Positions 33,660-45,023 of a stretch of DNA of 64,000 nt are shown here, one piece after another (positions within the stretch are counted from its first letter, which is position 1; each line of letters starts with the position of its first letter). Position numbers and translations under genes: made by a program. The notes beneath the pieces are model-generated. The model saw only the letters and a list, made by a program, of their open reading frames with translations, was not told the origin of the DNA and made no database searches. The stretch is from contig CADBHQ010000016.1 of NCBI GenBank assembly GCA_902794535.1, positions 38,741-102,740 of the forward strand. The letters are read 5' to 3'. This DNA comes from Fibrobacter succinogenes (lineage in GTDB: Bacteria > Fibrobacterota > Fibrobacteria > Fibrobacterales > Fibrobacteraceae).

Positions 33660-34793
33660 ATGAAGATTCCATTCAACAAGCCGCCGTTCGTGGGGCTCGA
33701 ACTCGATTATGTGAAGCAGGCCGTCGAAAGTGGCCGTATTTGTGGTGATGGCACTTACAACTTGATGTGCCACGATTGGCTTGAAAAGCATACCGGTACG
33801 GCGAAGGCTTTGCTGACCACGAGTTGCACCCATGCGCTTGAAATGTCTGCGCGCCTTTGCGATATTCAGCCTGGCGACGAGGTGATAATGCCGTCGTTCA
33901 CGTTCGTGAGTACGGCCGATGCGTTCGTGTCGCAGGGGGCCAAGTGCGTATTCGTGGATATTCGTCCCGACACCATGAATCTGGACGAGAACTTGATCGA
34001 GGCTGCCATCACCGAGAAGACCAAGGCGATTGTGCCGGTGCACTACGCGGGCGTGGCTTGCGAGATGGACAAAATCAACGAGATCGCAAAGCGTCACAAT
34101 CTGTTCGTGGTCGAGGATGCTGCTCAAGGCATGATGGCAACTTACAAGGGCAAGGCGCTTGGAACACTAGGCGACTTTGGCTGCTACAGCTATCACGAAA
34201 CCAAGAATTACAGCATGGGCGAGGGCGGCGCACTGCTTATCAATGACAAAAAGTATTGTGACCGCGCCGAAATCATTCGCGAAAAGGGCACGAACCGCTG
34301 CCAGTTCCACCGTGGCGAAGTCGACAAGTACACATGGGTAGAACTCGGCTCCAGCTACTTGCCGAGCGAACTCAATGCCGCTTATCTTTATGCGGAACTG
34401 GAATGTGCCGACGAAATTAATGACAATCGCATGGCGAGCTGGAAAGCTTATCGCGAACGTTTGCAGCCACTTTCTGACAGGGGCGTGGTCGAGTTGCCGT
34501 TCATTCCAGAACACTGTACGCACAACGCGCACATGTTCTACTTGAAGGTCGAAGACCTGCAGACGCGTACGGCGCTCCTTAAGCACCTGGTGTACAACGG
34601 CATTCTGGCGGTATTCCACTACGTGCCGCTGCATAGCTCGCCCGCGGGTCTGCGCTATGGCCGCTTTAGCGGCGAAGACAAGTTCACCACCAACGAAAGC
34701 AATCGCTTGCTTCGCTTGCCGATGTTCTTTGGCCTGAAAACCGAAGAAATCGACTTTGTCTGCAGCAAAGTGAACGAATTCTTCGGTGTGTAA
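33660..34793 (+). CDS. wecE: dTDP-4-amino-4,6-dideoxygalactose transaminase-like (WecE/RffA)
   Basis: A 377-aa PLP enzyme of the DegT/DnrJ/EryC1/StrS family. FNKPPFVGLELDYVKQAVESGRICGDG at the N-terminus, VIMPSFTFVSTADAFV and FGCYSYHETKNYSMGEGGAL with the PLP lysine (HETKN) are the RffA/WecE wording. It transfers the amino group of glutamate to dTDP-4-keto-6-deoxy-glucose, giving dTDP-fucosamine (4-amino). The product would serve the polysaccharides of this region. The overall match to RffA is strong, but neighbouring rmlAB genes are not in the window. Confidence 0.85.
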   Translation: MKIPFNKPPFVGLELDYVKQAVESGRICGDGTYNLMCHDWLEKHTGTAKALLTTSCTHALEMSARLCDIQPGDEVIMPSFTFVSTADAFVSQGAKCVFVDIRPDTMNLDENLIEAAITEKTKAIVPVHYAGVACEMDKINEIAKRHNLFVVEDAAQGMMATYKGKALGTLGDFGCYSYHETKNYSMGEGGALLINDKKYCDRAEIIREKGTNRCQFHRGEVDKYTWVELGSSYLPSELNAAYLYAELECADEINDNRMASWKAYRERLQPLSDRGVVELPFIPEHCTHNAHMFYLKVEDLQTRTALLKHLVYNGILAVFHYVPLHSSPAGLRYGRFSGEDKFTTNESNRLLRLPMFFGLKTEEIDFVCSKVNEFFGV

Positions 34794-34808
34794 ATTAGAC
34801 TGCTTGGG

Positions 34809-36422
34809 TTATTTTACCTCCGGCTGGCAGCCATTGTCGGGAACAAGCGTCTGGCATAATTCATAGAAGTCGTTATTAACGACATAAGCCCTGATAAAAT
34901 CATGGATTGTGCGGTGGTTAATCGCCACGCGCACCATGGGGAAATACCGCTTGAAACTTTCTAGATTGTCCTTGATGTCGTCAAAAATTTGTTTCCATTC
35001 GAAATCCATCAACTTAAGCGCGCGATTTTGTTTTTCTAAATAGCGACACCGGTCCTCGTAACCGCCTTGAAAAAGTTCTGCAAAACGTGGTTCATTTAAT
35101 CCCGTCTTGTAAAATTCTACCCATTGCTTTAGAGCGTCCAAAAGGCTTGGTGAAACAGAATCTCCTTTCTCGAAGAATATGAAATGTTCGGTACTGCTTA
35201 CATCGTATTTCTTTTCTTCCTCGGCGTATTTCTTGTTGAATTCATCATGGAAATCATTCAATTGGGCGAAAACATCCGTTTCTCCGTCCTGCTGCTTTTT
35301 GTCTTTATCCTTAAGATAGTTGGTAATAATTTCTTCAACATTGCATTTGTCTCCAAGCGAATCAATGAGTTGCGCTGTTAGTTCTTTCAAAGGAATGTAA
35401 CGCGCAACACTACGGTTCCGCGCTCCCATGAACAGGATGCTTGCGAACTGTTTTTCGACGCTCATGGTCTCGGTGGAATTTCCATCCACTTTCAAACAAT
35501 CGCGCATGTCTTTTTTTGGCAAATAGATATTTGTTGCAAGGATCGTTTTGATGAATATTTGGAAGGGGTCTTCGCCGTTTTCGCGAGATTTCTTTTTCTC
35601 GGGATCCATTTCCAGGAAAACTGAACAAACTTTGGCGATGGGCACGTCGTACGAAAGAATTTGTTGTATACAATCTGAAAAACCAACCGTACCTAAGTAA
35701 TTATCGTTCATTTTCTCTTTGATGAAAAGATATTGTTCTTCGTCGGAAAAGTGTTCTGCGACAAATTTATAGTACAGTTCGTTCTTTGCGCCTAAATATG
35801 TCGCGGCGAACGCATCGAGTGTTTGGTGAGGTTCAATGGGTAGTTGACGGACTCTCTTGTAAAGGTCTTCCATACGGCATCGCAGAGGCATGCCGATTTT
35901 CTCCTTCAAAATTTCATTAGCCTTTTTTATAGCGTATTCGCATTGACCGTAGGTGATGTCGCTGCCGCAAATTGCATCGCCATTCAGTCGGTTATCTAGA
36001 AGGCAACCGATGGCAAGAAGTGCCATGTGATATGGCTCCCCTTGCGTTTTACTTCCCCAAAGGTACTGTACTTTCTTGACATGTGGATTTTCGAAATCAA
36101 CGATTCCTTTCTGTGCAAGAATGTACATTAATGGGTCGCAGTATTTTTCATCTTGCTTTGATGCGCGGATTTTGCGGGGCAAAAAGAAATCTTCGGCCGT
36201 AGCCATAAAGACTGCGTCACCTTCAGCGAGCCAACCGATTCCAGAAGAGAATTCTCGTTCTGCGCTTGATGTTGCTGCGAAATATTTTTGGCCAAATTTT
36301 TCAAATTCTCGAATTTCGATTAATCCCATTTTGTCGGCGAGTACTAGGGTTTCCTCGTAGGCTTTTTCCCATTGAATGGGATCGACCTTGTTTGATGCGA
36401 AAAGGGAAATGTATACGCCCAT
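34809..36422 (-). CDS. Unrecognised 537-aa cytoplasmic protein
   Basis: The protein starts MGVYISLFASNKVDPIQWEKAYEETLVLA and is mostly helical and charged, with no signal peptide, membrane segment or enzyme motif I can identify. The opening block resembles that of scattered uncharacterised Firmicutes and Bacteroidetes proteins (from memory). The middle has GDAICGSDITYGQCEYAIKKAN. The strand YGDAILT-type elements are absent. It stands between the sugar cluster and a HigBA module on the other strand, an accessory location. A role in stress or defence is only suggested by position. Confidence 0.6.
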   Translation of the reverse strand: MGVYISLFASNKVDPIQWEKAYEETLVLADKMGLIEIREFEKFGQKYFAATSSAEREFSSGIGWLAEGDAVFMATAEDFFLPRKIRASKQDEKYCDPLMYILAQKGIVDFENPHVKKVQYLWGSKTQGEPYHMALLAIGCLLDNRLNGDAICGSDITYGQCEYAIKKANEILKEKIGMPLRCRMEDLYKRVRQLPIEPHQTLDAFAATYLGAKNELYYKFVAEHFSDEEQYLFIKEKMNDNYLGTVGFSDCIQQILSYDVPIAKVCSVFLEMDPEKKKSRENGEDPFQIFIKTILATNIYLPKKDMRDCLKVDGNSTETMSVEKQFASILFMGARNRSVARYIPLKELTAQLIDSLGDKCNVEEIITNYLKDKDKKQQDGETDVFAQLNDFHDEFNKKYAEEEKKYDVSSTEHFIFFEKGDSVSPSLLDALKQWVEFYKTGLNEPRFAELFQGGYEDRCRYLEKQNRALKLMDFEWKQIFDDIKDNLESFKRYFPMVRVAINHRTIHDFIRAYVVNNDFYELCQTLVPDNGCQPEVK

Positions 36423-36500
36423 AAAGGCTCCTTTTGTTTATTGTGTTACGGAAGTCTTTCCTGAAATATATAAAATCTTTTAGAAAAAATAATATACCTG

Positions 36501-36532
36501 TTGCTTTATTTAAAATTTTAATGTATATTTTG
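36501..36532 (+). promoter_or_regulatory. Probable higBA promoter
   Basis: TTGC at 36501-36504 and TATATTTTG at 36524-36532, 20-base spacing, as in the Bacteroidetes -33/-7 pattern. A leader with GAGG before the ATG at 36558 follows. Confidence 0.45.
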
Positions 36533-36557
36533 GGTGTATTAAAATTTAGAGGTTGAA

Positions 36558-36881
36558 ATGCAGGTTGTGTATGCAGATAAGGAATTGGCGCGCTGTGCGG
36601 GTGACAAGGCCTACGCAGTTCGAAAAATGGGCCAAAGAAGGGCGGAGGCGTATTCAGTAAGAATAGATGCATTGCATAGAGCTGTTGATTTGGATGCTTT
36701 GAAAAATGTGGCGGGCCGATTTCATGAGTTAACCGGCAACCGTGCTGGCCAATGGGCCTGTGATTTGGACCATCCGTATCGACTTATCTTCAAGCCGGTT
36801 ATGAATAGTGATGGAAATGTCATCGGATTGATTGTTGAACAAACCGTTTCCATTCTAGAAATTGTAGATTATCATGAGTAG
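36558..36881 (+). CDS. higB: HigB-like RelE/ParE-family toxin
   Basis: A 107-aa basic protein. The central GRFHELTGNRAGQWACDLDHPYRLIFKPV is the signature of HigB/RelE-type mRNA interferases, and the LEIVDYH end is typical. It probably cuts mRNA on the ribosome. The gene stands before its antitoxin, the usual HigBA order. GAGG lies 6 bases before the start, and the spacing to the antitoxin gene is 8 bases. Confidence 0.85.
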   Translation: MQVVYADKELARCAGDKAYAVRKMGQRRAEAYSVRIDALHRAVDLDALKNVAGRFHELTGNRAGQWACDLDHPYRLIFKPVMNSDGNVIGLIVEQTVSILEIVDYHE

Positions 36882-36889
36882 GAGTGCTT

Positions 36890-37888
36890 ATGCAGGTTTA
36901 TAGATGTGATGAATTAGCTGTAGTGACGCCGCCGGGGCGCCATCTTGCTGAAAAACTTGAAGAAATGGGGCTCGATGCCAATGACTTGGCCGCTCGCATG
37001 GGTTACACTCCCAAGGCGGTAAACGATATTTTGCAGGGTAATTGCCGGATTACGCCTGAATCGGCTATTTCGCTTGAAATGGTTACTGAGATCCCTGCTG
37101 GATTTTGGTTGCGTAGCCAGATGGCCTATGACGAATTCCTTTCTCGCGAAAAAATCAAGGCCTCGCTGACGGATCAGTCCCTTTGGAAAAAGTCTTTCCC
37201 TGCGGAAATTAACGTCCGCGAATGGGTGCAACAAAAAAAAGATGAAAGCAAATCTTTAATGCCTTTACTGAAGTTTTTCGCGGTGGCTTCACCCCAGGCG
37301 TGGGACGGCTACTATAAGAAAGCTCAATTGAAGGTGGCTTTTCGCATTTCCCTAGCCGAGGTCAAGGATCCTTATGCTACTTCGGCGTGGATTCGTCGAG
37401 GTGAGATTCTATCGGATCGCGATCCGATGGAAAAACAGGAACAAATTCCCGTCCGCAAGCGTTTGAAGGCAGCCCTTCCCGAAATCATCGCTTTTGCTGC
37501 GGCGAATAAGACTCTGCCGAAGCGTGAAAAGAAAATCACTTATTGGACGCCTGAAGCGGAAGTGGTTGATGACTGCATGACGGGCTTACAGGATTTATGC
37601 CGCAAAATCGGAATTCGCGTGCTGTTTGTGCAGAATTTTAAGAGTGCGCCGATTCATGGCATGTATCGCTGGTACAAGGATGTTCCGCTTATCCAACTTC
37701 ACGATCGTTTCAAGGACCGTGCTGCCATGTGGTTTACGTTTTTCCATGAATTGGCGCATGTGTTGTACCACGGAAAGAAGGGTATCTGCCTACAAAATAT
37801 CGAAATCACGCACAACCATCCTGAAAAGGAAAACGAAGCAAACTGCTTCGCGCAGAAATGTATGGTTGATGCTGGTTTTGAGATGTAG
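36890..37888 (+). CDS. higA: HigA-like antitoxin fused to an ImmA/IrrE metallopeptidase
   Basis: A 332-aa protein. Residues 1-85 are a HigA-type HTH (PPGRHLAEKLEEMGLDANDLAARMGYTPKAVNDILQGNCRITPESAISLE). After a long linker, residues 240-332 carry FTFFHELAHVLYHGKKG, the HExxH zinc site of ImmA/IrrE peptidases, and an ENEANCFAQKCM helix. In such fusions the peptidase half may cleave the regulator or sense stress. AGGAG is 5 bases before the ATG at 36890. The gene ends directly against the convergent GH3 gene. Large antitoxins of this type occur in accessory islands. Confidence 0.85.
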   Translation: MQVYRCDELAVVTPPGRHLAEKLEEMGLDANDLAARMGYTPKAVNDILQGNCRITPESAISLEMVTEIPAGFWLRSQMAYDEFLSREKIKASLTDQSLWKKSFPAEINVREWVQQKKDESKSLMPLLKFFAVASPQAWDGYYKKAQLKVAFRISLAEVKDPYATSAWIRRGEILSDRDPMEKQEQIPVRKRLKAALPEIIAFAAANKTLPKREKKITYWTPEAEVVDDCMTGLQDLCRKIGIRVLFVQNFKSAPIHGMYRWYKDVPLIQLHDRFKDRAAMWFTFFHELAHVLYHGKKGICLQNIEITHNHPEKENEANCFAQKCMVDAGFEM

Positions 37889-39916
37889 TTAGTACGTCAG
37901 TCCGTAACCGTACGGATATAATCCAGTTTTTCCGTCACCCTTGTTGATCGGGATTTGCTTAGCGTCTTTTGGCCAGGTGTGGGGTAGCTTGCCCGTGGGC
38001 TTTACCTTGCCAAAGAGAACGTCTGCAACGCCTGCGCCTTCGCTGCCGGGGAGCCATGCTACGACAAATGCATCGGCAGCCTTGATGAACGAGGTGATGG
38101 GGAGCGGACGACCGGTGATGAGCACGACGGCGACTTTGTGCCCGGCTTTTTGCCAAGCCTTAATCTGCGCGATGTATTCGTCGGTGCTGTTGAAAGACAT
38201 GTCGGTGCGGTCTTCTTTGAAAATGATTTTGTTGTTGAAGTCATCGCCGCGGTAGTCGCCGAACCATTCGGCGTAGGGAACTTCGCCAACAACGTACACG
38301 ATGGTACCTGCTTCTTCGGCGGTTGCGACGCGCGTGCCCTTTGCGACTTCGTCGAAGCCGGCTTGAATCGAGGTGGCTCCAGGAACATCTTCCATGGTGC
38401 CTTGCCAGCCTAATGTCCAAGCGCCGCATTGCAGGCCGGTATTGTTGGCGTGACTTCCGGTCACGAAGATTTTGCCGTTGGTATCAAGCGGAAGGACCTT
38501 GTTGTTTTTGAGAATGACGAGGCTTTTCTGTACGGCTTCGCGGGCGATTTGACGGTGTTCGTTGCTGCCGATGTTCTTGGTAACGCCTACGTAGGCGGCG
38601 GGACCGTTGGGGTTGTCGATTCGGCCGGCGCGGATTTTGGCGCGCAATATTCTGCGGCAGGCGTCCTTGATGCGCTCTTCGCTAATGTTCCCTTCGGCGA
38701 GGAGCACCTTCATGGTCTTGACAAAGTTGTGTACCGATTGCGGAACCATGGCCATGTCGAGGCCCGCGTTAATGGAAGCGCGGATGGCGTCTTTCGAAGA
38801 CATGTCGGTGACTTCGCCGGCAAAATAGTTGCCTGCAGCGCCCGGCGTTGTGGAATGTTCGATGCCTTCCCAGTCAGCAATCACGTAGCCGTCAAAGGCG
38901 AGTTCCGTCTTGAGAACGCCTGTGAGCAGAGTGGAATCGATGTGCTGGTGGATTCCGTTCACTTGGTTAAAGCTTGCCATGACGCTCAAAGCGCCTTGTT
39001 CGATGGCGGCTTCGTAGGGTGGCAGGTATTTTTTGTAGAGATCCTTTTTAGAGATGATGGCGTTGCCGCGGTCGTATCCTTTTTTGGTGGCACCATCGCC
39101 GATAAAGTGCTTGATGGTGGTAATCACGCGCCATTCAGCGTCGTTGTGGTCGCCTTGTTGCCCGCGAACGAAAGCTGCGCCGAGGCTGACGGCGAGTTCG
39201 GGGTCTTCGCCAAAGCCTTCGTAGACGCGGCCCCAGCGTTCATCTTGCGGTACGGTGATTGCTGGTGCGAAATTCAGGTCGATGTGGGCTGCCCACATTT
39301 CTTCGGCGACGGCTTGCCCGATTTTACGGACGAGTGCCGAGTCGCGGGTGGCTCCGAGGCCGATGTTGTGCGGGAAGATAGTTGCCCCTTTTACGTCCGC
39401 GACGCCGTGCACGTTGTCTTTACCGTAGGTGACGGGAATCTTTTGACTCCAGGCGCTCTTGTAGAAATCGGCGGTGTAGGCACCGCCGCCTTCGAGGGCG
39501 GAACCGCAAACGCCTTCGCCGCATTTGAGCATGGGGACTTTCGCTTGCGTCATTTGCGCAATCATGTCGTCAATGGTCATCTTCGCCATGATCTCGTCGA
39601 TTTTATTTTCGATGGGGTCGCGCTTTAAGGTAATGTTATCGTATTTCTTTTGGCCAGGGGCAACACTGAGCGTTTCGGGGAGGAACCCCGCCTTGCGCAC
39701 AATGATGCTTTGGTCTTTCTTCGCGTTACCGATTTTGAAGGCGCCCTTGTCGTTCGTGAGTGTACGAGCATTTGCGAGCAGGTTCGGGAGAGTCCTGACG
39801 GTGACGGCGGCGTTGTGGACGGGTGCGCCCGATTCATCGACGACATTGCCCGTAATGGCTGCCTGCGAAAAACTGTAGGCGGCAACGGCGAAAAGAGCGA
39901 TTTTAGAGAAATTCAT
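37889..39916 (-). CDS. Secreted GH3 beta-glucosidase with N-terminal Ig-like domain
   Basis: A signal peptide at 1-19 (MNFSKIALFAVAAYSFSQA) is followed by a carboxypeptidase-regulatory-type beta-sandwich (20-98) and a GH3 catalytic region. The latter includes KIPVTYGKDNVHG, FAPAITVPQDERWGRVYEGFGEDP, IKHFIGDG and GYVIADWEG with nucleophile Asp348. The C-terminal (alpha/beta) sandwich contains LVILKNNKVLPL, ending at YPYGYGLTY without a FnIII domain. The enzyme releases glucose from cellobiose-type oligosaccharides. Total 675 aa. A prepended Ig-like domain is unusual for GH3. The start at 39916 is chosen for the signal peptide. Confidence 0.9.
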   Translation of the reverse strand: MNFSKIALFAVAAYSFSQAAITGNVVDESGAPVHNAAVTVRTLPNLLANARTLTNDKGAFKIGNAKKDQSIIVRKAGFLPETLSVAPGQKKYDNITLKRDPIENKIDEIMAKMTIDDMIAQMTQAKVPMLKCGEGVCGSALEGGGAYTADFYKSAWSQKIPVTYGKDNVHGVADVKGATIFPHNIGLGATRDSALVRKIGQAVAEEMWAAHIDLNFAPAITVPQDERWGRVYEGFGEDPELAVSLGAAFVRGQQGDHNDAEWRVITTIKHFIGDGATKKGYDRGNAIISKKDLYKKYLPPYEAAIEQGALSVMASFNQVNGIHQHIDSTLLTGVLKTELAFDGYVIADWEGIEHSTTPGAAGNYFAGEVTDMSSKDAIRASINAGLDMAMVPQSVHNFVKTMKVLLAEGNISEERIKDACRRILRAKIRAGRIDNPNGPAAYVGVTKNIGSNEHRQIAREAVQKSLVILKNNKVLPLDTNGKIFVTGSHANNTGLQCGAWTLGWQGTMEDVPGATSIQAGFDEVAKGTRVATAEEAGTIVYVVGEVPYAEWFGDYRGDDFNNKIIFKEDRTDMSFNSTDEYIAQIKAWQKAGHKVAVVLITGRPLPITSFIKAADAFVVAWLPGSEGAGVADVLFGKVKPTGKLPHTWPKDAKQIPINKGDGKTGLYPYGYGLTY

Positions 39917-39993
39917 AATAATACCTTCCAAGGTAAATTTACATTCAAAAGGTCTTTGGGTGAAAAAGAACTCGTGATTTCGCGTGTACATAA

Positions 39994-40027
39994 GAAAACG
40001 GCCTTATTTCGCGAGGAAATAAGACCG
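39994..40027 (-). terminator. Terminator after the icd gene
   Basis: Stem CTTATTTC/GAAATAAG with a 5-base loop (40003-40023), extended by CGG/CCG, then TTTTCTTA on the reverse strand. It ends the icd transcript 25 bases after the stop. Confidence 0.72.
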
Positions 40028-40049
40028 AATCTCGTTTGCAGCGTGCGAA

Positions 40050-42234
<2,185 letters not shown>

Positions 42235-42239
42235 ACACC

Positions 42240-42248
42240 CAAAAAATA
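42240..42248 (-). promoter_or_regulatory. TATTTTTTG element 5 bases before the icd start codon
   Basis: The reverse strand reads TTCTATTTTTTGGGTGTATG. The spacing implies a leaderless or near-leaderless icd mRNA. The TATTTTTGGG wording is the same as before the gene at 3978. Confidence 0.42.
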
Positions 42249-42278
42249 GAATTTTTTAATCGTTTCTAGAAAAATGGA

Positions 42279-43838
42279 CTAATCATTACCATATAGTTCT
42301 TGATAAAAATCTTCGCCCAAATCTTCTATAAGTTTGTCTTTGCCGCCATACATTTCTAGATATCTGTCTTTTTCAAAATACATGAACCATGTGCTAAAAC
42401 GATATATGTTGCTAAAAGTCCATTCGCCATAGGGCTCAATCTTTTCAAGTGTTTCCGGGTTGTCACAATTCCAATTGTCGCTAACATAAGTCGTTTTGAC
42501 AATGGGACGCTCTAAGACATCCCAATCGGGGGAGTCTGCCAACAAAATCATGGAATAGTGGACTGATGTATCTTCCGGACAATTTCCGCTTTTTACAATA
42601 TCTGTCACATAAATTCCGTTTTCGTCAAAGTCGGTCACCAAGTGTCCCTTAGCCCCGACATCTTTGATGACGATGAGGTAGAAAATTTCAGGAGGGTACC
42701 ACTTGAGCCCATCCAATCCAGTCGGATATGTTGCTAATGTAGGGAAGAATGATGCTACTAATGAATCAGGCAATATATAAACGCCTTCTTTGCGATATGT
42801 GTCTGCAATTTTAGTGTTAGGCAAGGTGTTATAGGCGAAACCTGGGCTATTGGCATGTTTAAGATTGAGTTCGGAATCATCTCTTTCTTCGAAAAAGATG
42901 TCGTTACCATCAATGCTAATCGTGCTATCAATAATTGAAAATTGCCATCTATAAGCGTTCATGGAATGCTTTTGGGTTTTGTCCCATTTTTCGTTTAATT
43001 CGTAAACTCTAGACAAACTATCTGAACTTGGACGGCTGTAAACATAATTTTCATCATCATAGGGGGCGTATCTTATAGAATCTTCAAGACATTGATTTTT
43101 ATATCCTTCGGTAAACGAATTTAAAACGTCTTCAGAAGTTTTCCCTTCTGGAATAAAAGAAACGCAGACTAAATCCAGCTGATTCATGTTGCATGCGTCA
43201 CTTAAATCCAAGAATAGTCCATTCGAAGAGATGCAATATTGCTTGAATTTGTTTAGGTATTCTCCGCAAGAAACTCCATATCCCCAAAAAGTTCTAGAGC
43301 CAGAGTCAACGGTTCGCATTACTACAGGGGTGCCATCAACATCGATAATTTTGGTATTGTCAAGGACTTCCCGTTGGTGTGTTGACAAATAATCGCTAAG
43401 ACAATATTCATCGATGTCGCATTCATGATAGTGCTCGTCGTAAGACATCGCTTTTAATACGCCGTTTAGATCTTTTTTATCTTCTTGTGTATAGGTCACA
43501 ACGTCGCAAACCTTGCGACCGTCTTTACTCGGATAAGTGAATACCTGATCATTTGTTACACTCCACGGATTTGTGTTGAAATAATTACGATTGATTCCAT
43601 GGATTCCAGTGATTTGAGAGCCGAAAAGTTCTTTTAATGAATCAACTTTTGACGAGTCCACAATTGTGTAGAACGCCTTTGCCAATATGGCTTTCTGTTC
43701 AGCAGTCAATTCTGCAGTGGGCGAAGTGCTCGGTTCTGTGGTGGCGCCGGCAACGCTTTGATCGACGCTTGATTCGTTTGAACAAGCAGCCCAAAAGGCA
43801 GTCATGCCTGCCAAAATAGTTTTGTACAAATTTTTCAT
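42279..43838 (-). CDS. Lipoprotein paired with a TIGR02147 regulator-like gene (locus 1)
   Basis: A lipoprotein signal (LYKTILAGMTAFWAAC-S) gives lipidation at Cys 19 or nearby. A Thr/Pro/Ser-rich linker follows, then 450 residues of mixed alpha/beta character with many aromatic and Asp residues and about ten Cys. I recognise no family. The start is one base after the stop of the TIGR02147-type gene, so the pair is co-transcribed and probably translationally coupled. A surface lipoprotein directly behind a regulator-like protein recurs at 58735. A sensor or binding role in fibre degradation is inferred from context only. Confidence 0.65.
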   Translation of the reverse strand: MKNLYKTILAGMTAFWAACSNESSVDQSVAGATTEPSTSPTAELTAEQKAILAKAFYTIVDSSKVDSLKELFGSQITGIHGINRNYFNTNPWSVTNDQVFTYPSKDGRKVCDVVTYTQEDKKDLNGVLKAMSYDEHYHECDIDEYCLSDYLSTHQREVLDNTKIIDVDGTPVVMRTVDSGSRTFWGYGVSCGEYLNKFKQYCISSNGLFLDLSDACNMNQLDLVCVSFIPEGKTSEDVLNSFTEGYKNQCLEDSIRYAPYDDENYVYSRPSSDSLSRVYELNEKWDKTQKHSMNAYRWQFSIIDSTISIDGNDIFFEERDDSELNLKHANSPGFAYNTLPNTKIADTYRKEGVYILPDSLVASFFPTLATYPTGLDGLKWYPPEIFYLIVIKDVGAKGHLVTDFDENGIYVTDIVKSGNCPEDTSVHYSMILLADSPDWDVLERPIVKTTYVSDNWNCDNPETLEKIEPYGEWTFSNIYRFSTWFMYFEKDRYLEMYGGKDKLIEDLGEDFYQELYGND

Positions 43839-43839
43839 G

Positions 43840-44661
43840 TTAAGCCTCCTTCCTCTTGGTCAGCGGGAACAATTGTAAATTCAGTCGATAAACCTTGTCG
43901 TATTCTTTTTCTTTGGCGGCCATGGCGACCACTTGCTGCCTTAGCGCTTCAAGCTTTTGCACTAGCCACTGGTACGTGTTTTCGGACATGCCGAGCGTAA
44001 CGCCTGTAATATGGCGGCTTTCGGGTGGAACATCGTCAATGGCAGAAGTTGCAAACTTGGACATTTGTCGATTCATGGAACGGAGCGCTAGGGGAATCGC
44101 TTCTGAAGAGCCCGTGACCACTTTTTCGGTCTGTTCGTAAGTGTCTTCGCCGACTTTTTTCAGAAAACCGGCGTGAAGCATAAAGTCCAATGCGTAGCGG
44201 ACATCGGCGGCGCTTACAACGGGGTAGCATTGGCGCGCGAGTTCCAACGGCTTTGCTCCAGGCATAATCGGGGCGAGTTCACGCATCACGGGGTTTACCC
44301 ATGATTCGAAATATTTGAACGCTTCGCCGTCTACAATGCGCAGGCGGTTTTCCTTCGCGATTTTTTGCATTTCGTTGAAGGCCTGCATTTTCTTTTCGTC
44401 GTTTTTGGCGTCCCCGAAATGCACCATGGCGCAAAAGTAGTCGCGGTCGGCGCCGACAAGTTCCATGGCGTCGGCAACGCCATTGATTCCGTTCTTGCTG
44501 ACTCTACTTTTCCCTTCGCAAACAAGCTGGAGGTAGTTGGGTGAGGTGAATCCCGCCAGTCGGGAAAATTCACGCCAAGAGAATAAAGAACTGCGCTTAC
44601 GTTCTTCGTAGTAATCGCGCATGTACTTTCGATAATCTTGATATTCAGTGATTGGTTTCAT
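43840..44661 (-). CDS. TIGR02147 family protein (regulator-like), locus 1
   Basis: A 273-aa soluble protein beginning MKPITEYQDYRKYMRDYYEERKRSSLFSWREFSRLAGFTSPNYL. YR-x-YMRDYYEERK and the FSWREFSRLAGFTSPNYLQLVCEGKSRVS segment have the look of a helix-turn-helix. A second block, YFCAMVHFGDAKN, and a winged-helix-like middle (YALDFMLHAGFLKKVGEDTYE) follow. The family is a paralogous set first noted in Fibrobacter succinogenes. DNA binding is my inference from the fold-like pattern; the function is unproven. The gene is divergent from PL10 and CE8 genes across a 362-bp region containing an 18-bp near-palindrome. A TAATTT element lies 6 bases upstream of the ATG. Confidence 0.75.
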   Translation of the reverse strand: MKPITEYQDYRKYMRDYYEERKRSSLFSWREFSRLAGFTSPNYLQLVCEGKSRVSKNGINGVADAMELVGADRDYFCAMVHFGDAKNDEKKMQAFNEMQKIAKENRLRIVDGEAFKYFESWVNPVMRELAPIMPGAKPLELARQCYPVVSAADVRYALDFMLHAGFLKKVGEDTYEQTEKVVTGSSEAIPLALRSMNRQMSKFATSAIDDVPPESRHITGVTLGMSENTYQWLVQKLEALRQQVVAMAAKEKEYDKVYRLNLQLFPLTKRKEA

Positions 44662-45023
44662 GCCTATAAATTAGATTTAAAATTTGACCCGTGCAATACT
44701 TTTCTATTATACAAACGTTGAAAATTTTGATAAAATTCGATATTTTTTGTGATTTTGTAAAATTTTTATGATTCTATGATACGATACGTATTGTATAGTG
44801 AGCTGTTCCAGCGTCCGCTGTTTTTGTGACCACTTGCTTCCTTCTTTTGGGGCTATGATAATCTTTGTCTACGGGATTTTTTTGCTTATGGACAACTGTT
44901 GACTACAATTTCTGTAAATTTTTATCATTCTTTGTGTCGAAAACCTTGATTTTTGCGGAAATGTGGACTAAAAATAAGCTTGCTGGATTACCGCTTATCC
45001 CCTAAATAATATAGATTGGGGGT
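44662..45023. other. Divergent regulatory region between TIGR02147 and pectate lyase genes
   Basis: A 362-bp AT-rich region. The 18-bp near-palindrome ATACGATACGTATTGTAT lies at 44779-44796 (one mismatch in nine pairs). A poly-T-rich middle and a TATAGATTGGGGG element precede the pectate lyase ATG. No gene is seen. Confidence 0.5.
44779..44796. promoter_or_regulatory. 18-bp near-perfect palindrome, candidate operator
   Basis: The sequence is self-complementary except for one G-T pair. It sits between divergent regulator-like and lyase genes, the usual place for an operator. A binding partner is not known; the TIGR02147 protein is the obvious candidate. Confidence 0.35.
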
